Assembly (NCBI GenBank): GCA_903917565.1
Contig: CAIXBB010000007.1
Span: forward strand, 1 to 64,000
Direction: 5' to 3'
Origin: an uncultured cyanobacterium
GTDB taxonomy: Bacteria > Cyanobacteriota > Cyanobacteriia > PCC-6307 > Cyanobiaceae
Length of the DNA stretch: 64,000 nucleotides
This document shows, piece by piece, positions 60,957 to 64,000 of this stretch. The notes below the pieces were generated by a model, which saw only the letters and a list, made by a program, of their open reading frames with translations, made no database searches and had not been told where the DNA came from. Made by a program: the position numbers and the translations under genes. The number at the start of each line of letters is the position of its first letter. The first letter of the stretch is position 1.

Positions 60957-62741
60957 TCATTGGGAATAGATCAGAACGCTGTAGGGACCCATACGGAAAG
61001 AGGCGTGATAGGGAAACCCATCCCACTCCCCTGGAACGGCTTCAACATCACCGCTTTGGTAGCCGTTAAAGATCTCACTGTAGCCGTGCCAATCGCTGTT
61101 GAAGCGGAGCTTCCAGCCATCGCCCGCCGGCAAGCCCACGATGTAGTCCTCCTGGGGCTCGTGAAAAAAATTGGCGATCACCACAACATCATCCCCTGGC
61201 CCTCCCCTGTCCCAGCGGTGAAAGGCCAGCACGTTCCGTTTGGTATCGAGGTGAAAAACCTGGGTGAACTGACCGCAGAGCCCACGGGAAACGCCCTCCC
61301 GATCAAGGCGGAGACGGATCAGATCCCGATACAGGCGCACAATGCCGCGAAACTCCTGACGCTGGTCCCAGTCAACGGGAACCGTATCGCGGAACCAGCC
61401 ACCCTCAAGAAACTCCTGTCCCTGAAACAGCATGGGAATCCCGGGCGCGGTGAACACCATGGCGGCGGCCAGGGTGGAACGCTTCTGGGCATGCCAGCCG
61501 GTGGGATCGGCCGGATTGACATCCTGGGGAATCCGCGACTGCCCATTGGCAACATCGTCATGGGATTCGCTGTAGATCACGCGCTCAAAGGCATCGTCGT
61601 TGTAGCGATAGAGGATCGCGTCTCGGATGTCCCCCAGAGCACGGTCTTCATCCTGGGAGGCAACCACGGCCTGACGGATCGGTTGGACGAAGTGGGGATC
61701 CCACTGGGATCCAAACCCTGCACCGCCGGCGCCGACGTCCTTGGTCAACCAGTCATTGCTGCGCAGGTCTTCAGCGATGGTGAGTCGACCCGGGTGATTC
61801 CGTGCCACGGATTCGTTGATGGCCTGGAGCATACTCCAGCCATCGGGGATCTCCGCGGTTCCCGCTTCTCCGATGTTGCGGATATAACCAGTACTGTCAA
61901 ATCGGATGCCGTCAAGATGATAGTCATCAAGCCACATGCTGACGTTATCAAGGATGTATTGACGAACTTCCCCTCGACCGTAGTCGGGCCGCGTCTCCCC
62001 CCATGGCGTCAAAGCACGATCATCGTTATAGAAATAGATTCCCCCCTTCCCATTCTCAGACCAGCCATCGAATCTCCAGAGGTCAAGGTCACTGGGGCCG
62101 AAATGATTAAAAACAACATCCAGAATCACGGCAATGCCCACTTGATGGGCGCGCTTGATGAATCGCTTGAAGCCCAAGGAGCCGCCATAGTCTGTATCGA
62201 CGGCAAAGATATGGGATGGGTTGTAGCCCCAGGAGCGCTGGCCGGCAAATTGACCAACAGGCATGATCTGAATGGCATTGATGCCAAGCCGCTTCAGGTG
62301 CTGCAGTCGAGCCGTGATGGAGTTGAATTGTCCAGGCAGATTGAGATCATCATCATTGAACGTGCCGACGTGCAATTCGTAAATGACAAGCTCATTCCAG
62401 CTCATCATGGAGAAGTCATCATCGTCCCAGCAGAAGTCAGGATCATGAATAATGGCATTACCGACCGAGTTAGTCACCTCACGGGCATAGGGATCAATGC
62501 GCTTGAACACTCCCCACGGCGTGCAGAGCAGGTATTTGTATTGGTCGCCGATCCTGGCGCTTTCCACGTTGATCGACCAGAAACCGCGCTGCTCTGGATG
62601 CATCGGATGGGCGGCAGCCTCCCAGTTGTTGAAGGAACCGATGACGGAGACCTGTATGGCATGGGGCGCCCAGACACGGAACACCACCCCATCAGCAGAG
62701 GGGATCGATCCCATACCTGCATGGATCAGCGGCTTGTCCAT
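60957..62741 (-). CDS. GH13 alpha-amylase-family enzyme with N-terminal CBM48, branching-enzyme-like
   Basis: The 594-residue protein starts with a CBM48-like beta domain (VFRVWAPHAIQVSVIGSFNNWE). The GH13 barrel follows with region I ILDVVFNHFG, region II GIRFDSTGYI (nucleophile Asp), region III LTIAEDLR (acid Glu) and region IV YSESHDDVANG (Asp). WELVIYELHVGTF-like ELVIYELHVGTFND precedes the barrel. A C-terminal beta domain completes it. Relatives include branching enzymes and maltooligosyltrehalose trehalohydrolase; the length is shorter than most GlgB. It is the first gene of the eight-gene minus-strand run and so probably the promoter-proximal one. No signal peptide. Confidence 0.87.
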   Translation of the reverse strand: MDKPLIHAGMGSIPSADGVVFRVWAPHAIQVSVIGSFNNWEAAAHPMHPEQRGFWSINVESARIGDQYKYLLCTPWGVFKRIDPYAREVTNSVGNAIIHDPDFCWDDDDFSMMSWNELVIYELHVGTFNDDDLNLPGQFNSITARLQHLKRLGINAIQIMPVGQFAGQRSWGYNPSHIFAVDTDYGGSLGFKRFIKRAHQVGIAVILDVVFNHFGPSDLDLWRFDGWSENGKGGIYFYNDDRALTPWGETRPDYGRGEVRQYILDNVSMWLDDYHLDGIRFDSTGYIRNIGEAGTAEIPDGWSMLQAINESVARNHPGRLTIAEDLRSNDWLTKDVGAGGAGFGSQWDPHFVQPIRQAVVASQDEDRALGDIRDAILYRYNDDAFERVIYSESHDDVANGQSRIPQDVNPADPTGWHAQKRSTLAAAMVFTAPGIPMLFQGQEFLEGGWFRDTVPVDWDQRQEFRGIVRLYRDLIRLRLDREGVSRGLCGQFTQVFHLDTKRNVLAFHRWDRGGPGDDVVVIANFFHEPQEDYIVGLPAGDGWKLRFNSDWHGYSEIFNGYQSGDVEAVPGEWDGFPYHASFRMGPYSVLIYSQ

Positions 62742-63136
62742 GGATCAACCCTGCTGAAACCACTCTTTCACAAGGATTCCCTGTGAGAGCATCCATTCAG
62801 AAACCTTGAGCATCACGCCAAGGACGGATGCAGAGACGCTGCCAAGGCGCTGCAGGCTGATGCAGAAGGCCTCTGCAGCGCCATTCATCGTCACTGGCCT
62901 GGGTGCCCTTGCCACCACTCGGCTGGCGTTCTGCTGAGCGCTTCAAGGGGACGATTGCATCCCGATTCCACACGCATGACGCTCTACCTTGACTAGGCTT
63001 TAAGGGCAGCCTCAGAGCGGGTGCGAACGCTGTGAGTTCATTCGGATTCACCCATGATCTCGTTGCCCCTCATTGCCAGCATCAAGTTGGCACACATGTT
63101 CTGAGCCATGCTGATTCTCCATCGCTAACAGGAACC
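62742..63136. other. Divergent promoter interval
   Basis: This interval separates the GH13-Anbu gene run (minus strand) from the CsbD-like gene (plus strand). It must contain both promoters. I see no convincing open frame. The 84-residue minus-strand frame here (to 63051) has unlikely composition. AGGAACC lies directly upstream of the CsbD ATG. Confidence 0.5.
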
Positions 63137-63355
63137 ATGTCAAACAAAGCTGACGCCTTAGCCAAAGACGCCGAAGGCAAACTTGAAGCTGCCCTGGGTG
63201 AACTGAGTGGTGACACTGGCCACCAGATCAAGGGCAAGGCCAAACAGGTCCAGGCCTCTGCCATGAACGCTGCAGAAGATCTGAAGGATGGCGCCAGAGC
63301 TGTGGCCCAAAAGGTCAGTGATGCTGCCGCGAAACTGGCCGACGGTCAGGGCTGA
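63137..63355 (+). CDS. CsbD-family stress protein
   Basis: The 72-residue protein starts MSNKADALAKDAEGKLEAALGELSGDTGHQIKGKAKQVQASAMNAAEDLK. This is the CsbD pattern of charged amphipathic helices (KxEGxxxxAxGExxGD, then KGKxxQ). CsbD-like proteins are small, often abundant under general, osmotic or nutrient stress, and have no assigned reaction. AGGA just ahead of the ATG fits a ribosome-binding site. It is divergent from the GH13 gene. Confidence 0.87.
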   Translation: MSNKADALAKDAEGKLEAALGELSGDTGHQIKGKAKQVQASAMNAAEDLKDGARAVAQKVSDAAAKLADGQG

Positions 63356-63965
63356 CAGGGCCGGGCCGAACGGAGACTCGCCGCAGATTCTCTCCAACGG
63401 ACATCCCCTGACAAGGACATTCAGGTGGCTGTGCAGGGCATCTGCGGCGCTGTCATGACCCTGCAACACCCATAGAGGCCGTGACACCCAAGGATCCCTT
63501 CTTCATAGCTGATACGAGCAAATCCTTTGCGCAGGCGAGCGCTGATTGCAGGCCGCCATTGTGGCCCAGGACTTCGTCGTGATGGCGGTCCATGACGTCG
63601 GCCAAGCCGCAGATAGGCTCAACTCTTCAGCCGAGTGGAGACCATCCGGTGAGGCTTCTGCCCGAGGCCCCCTGCGCCCCAGCAGTTTCTCCACTGCCTT
63701 GATCAATACGATCGACGAACTGACGGTGGCAGCCCCGGTCCTGGCCCAGGAACACGGCGGCACGAACCAGGCCCAGATCGATGGGATGCGGATGGTGGAC
63801 GACGCGCGCACGCGGGAGAACCGGCTGGCGTCGTTCCTCGAGGGCATGCTTGAACACCACGGTGGGGCGCTGATGGCCTGTTCGCCCTGTGATCAGGACG
63901 TCTGCTGACGTCGTGCCATCGGCTACGCCGCCCTGTCACCAATGAACCGACGGCGAGCCGCTGCC
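63356..63965. other. Poorly coding interval
   Basis: Two overlapping frames compete here: 63546-63908 plus (120 codons, [15 protein letters not shown]) and 63503-63847 minus (114 codons). Neither has a recognised motif. The plus-strand frame is slightly more protein-like at its acidic end (NRLASFLEGMLEHHGG). I see no RNA gene or terminator. The interval may hold a decayed gene. Confidence 0.35.
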
Positions 63966-64000
63966 ATGACTCACTGGAAACAACCCCTCCAGCCGCAGAA
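63966..64000 (+). CDS. Possible gene start running off the window
   Basis: An ATG at 63966 opens MTHWKQPLQPQ with no stop before the window ends. Too short to identify, and no ribosome-binding site is evident. Confidence 0.2.
   Translation, partial: MTHWKQPLQPQ

Overview
The window is a dense, very GC-rich stretch of a picocyanobacterial chromosome, most like the Cyanobium/Synechococcus (alpha-cyanobacterial) lineage. The evidence is an orange carotenoid protein (OCP) locus with ketolase and fluorescence recovery protein, a membrane-anchored phycobilisome rod linker (CpcL type), a high-light-inducible protein, an RRM/glycine-rich RNA-binding protein, several cyanobacterium-restricted families (DUF4912, DUF3318, DUF3386, DUF2811, CGLD27), and repeated HIP1-type GGCGATCGCC palindromes (for example near 5894, 6051, 14721 and 38829). 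I see no prophage, insertion sequence, CRISPR array or rRNA operon. There is one tRNA, the initiator tRNA-Met.

Layout. 1-10.7 kb: DUF4912 protein, small zinc-ribbon and cupin proteins, a UmuD-like S24 protein, folP-tpiA-S4 genes, an ABC exporter, DUF3386 and carB. 10.8-15.8 kb: a plus-strand run of DUF3318, rsfS, CGLD27, asparaginase, tRNA-fMet, an HExxH protein and a GMC oxidoreductase. 16-23 kb: DUF2811, a CbiX-type chelatase, ParB-like and Rieske oxygenase genes, and a universal stress protein coupled to a 941-residue acyl-CoA synthetase/GNAT fusion. 23-31 kb: secreted and membrane proteins, then a formylglycine-generating enzyme next to its probable sulfatase client, with a divergent AraC regulator. 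32-36 kb: MscS channel, DUF202, transglutaminase, RNA-binding protein. 36.4-39.6 kb: the photoprotection block hli-like remnant/frp/crtW/ocp followed upstream by cpcL. 41.5-45 kb: an ABC-2 exporter of one ATPase and two permeases plus a PfkB kinase. 45-52 kb: assorted small enzymes, a high-light-inducible protein and a disrupted photolyase-family gene. 53.2-55.4 kb: a GH3 glycosidase. 55.4-62.7 kb: eight closely packed minus-strand genes running GH13 enzyme, transglutaminase, N-formylglutamate amidohydrolase-like, transglutaminase, Anbu proteasome-like protease, alpha/beta hydrolase, CrtQ-like glycosyltransferase, CrtO-like acyltransferase. The end holds a CsbD-like stress protein and a poorly coding tail.

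How it works together. OCP quenches excess phycobilisome excitation, CrtW makes its keto-carotenoid, FRP resets it, and CpcL places rods on the membrane, so 36-40 kb is a light-energy management block. The 55-63 kb run is the best candidate for an undescribed system. It joins an Anbu protease and two transglutaminase-like proteins to an amidohydrolase and to a glycosyltransferase/acyltransferase pair resembling the last two steps of staphyloxanthin synthesis. Its joint function is inference; the gene order and short spacings are read from the sequence.
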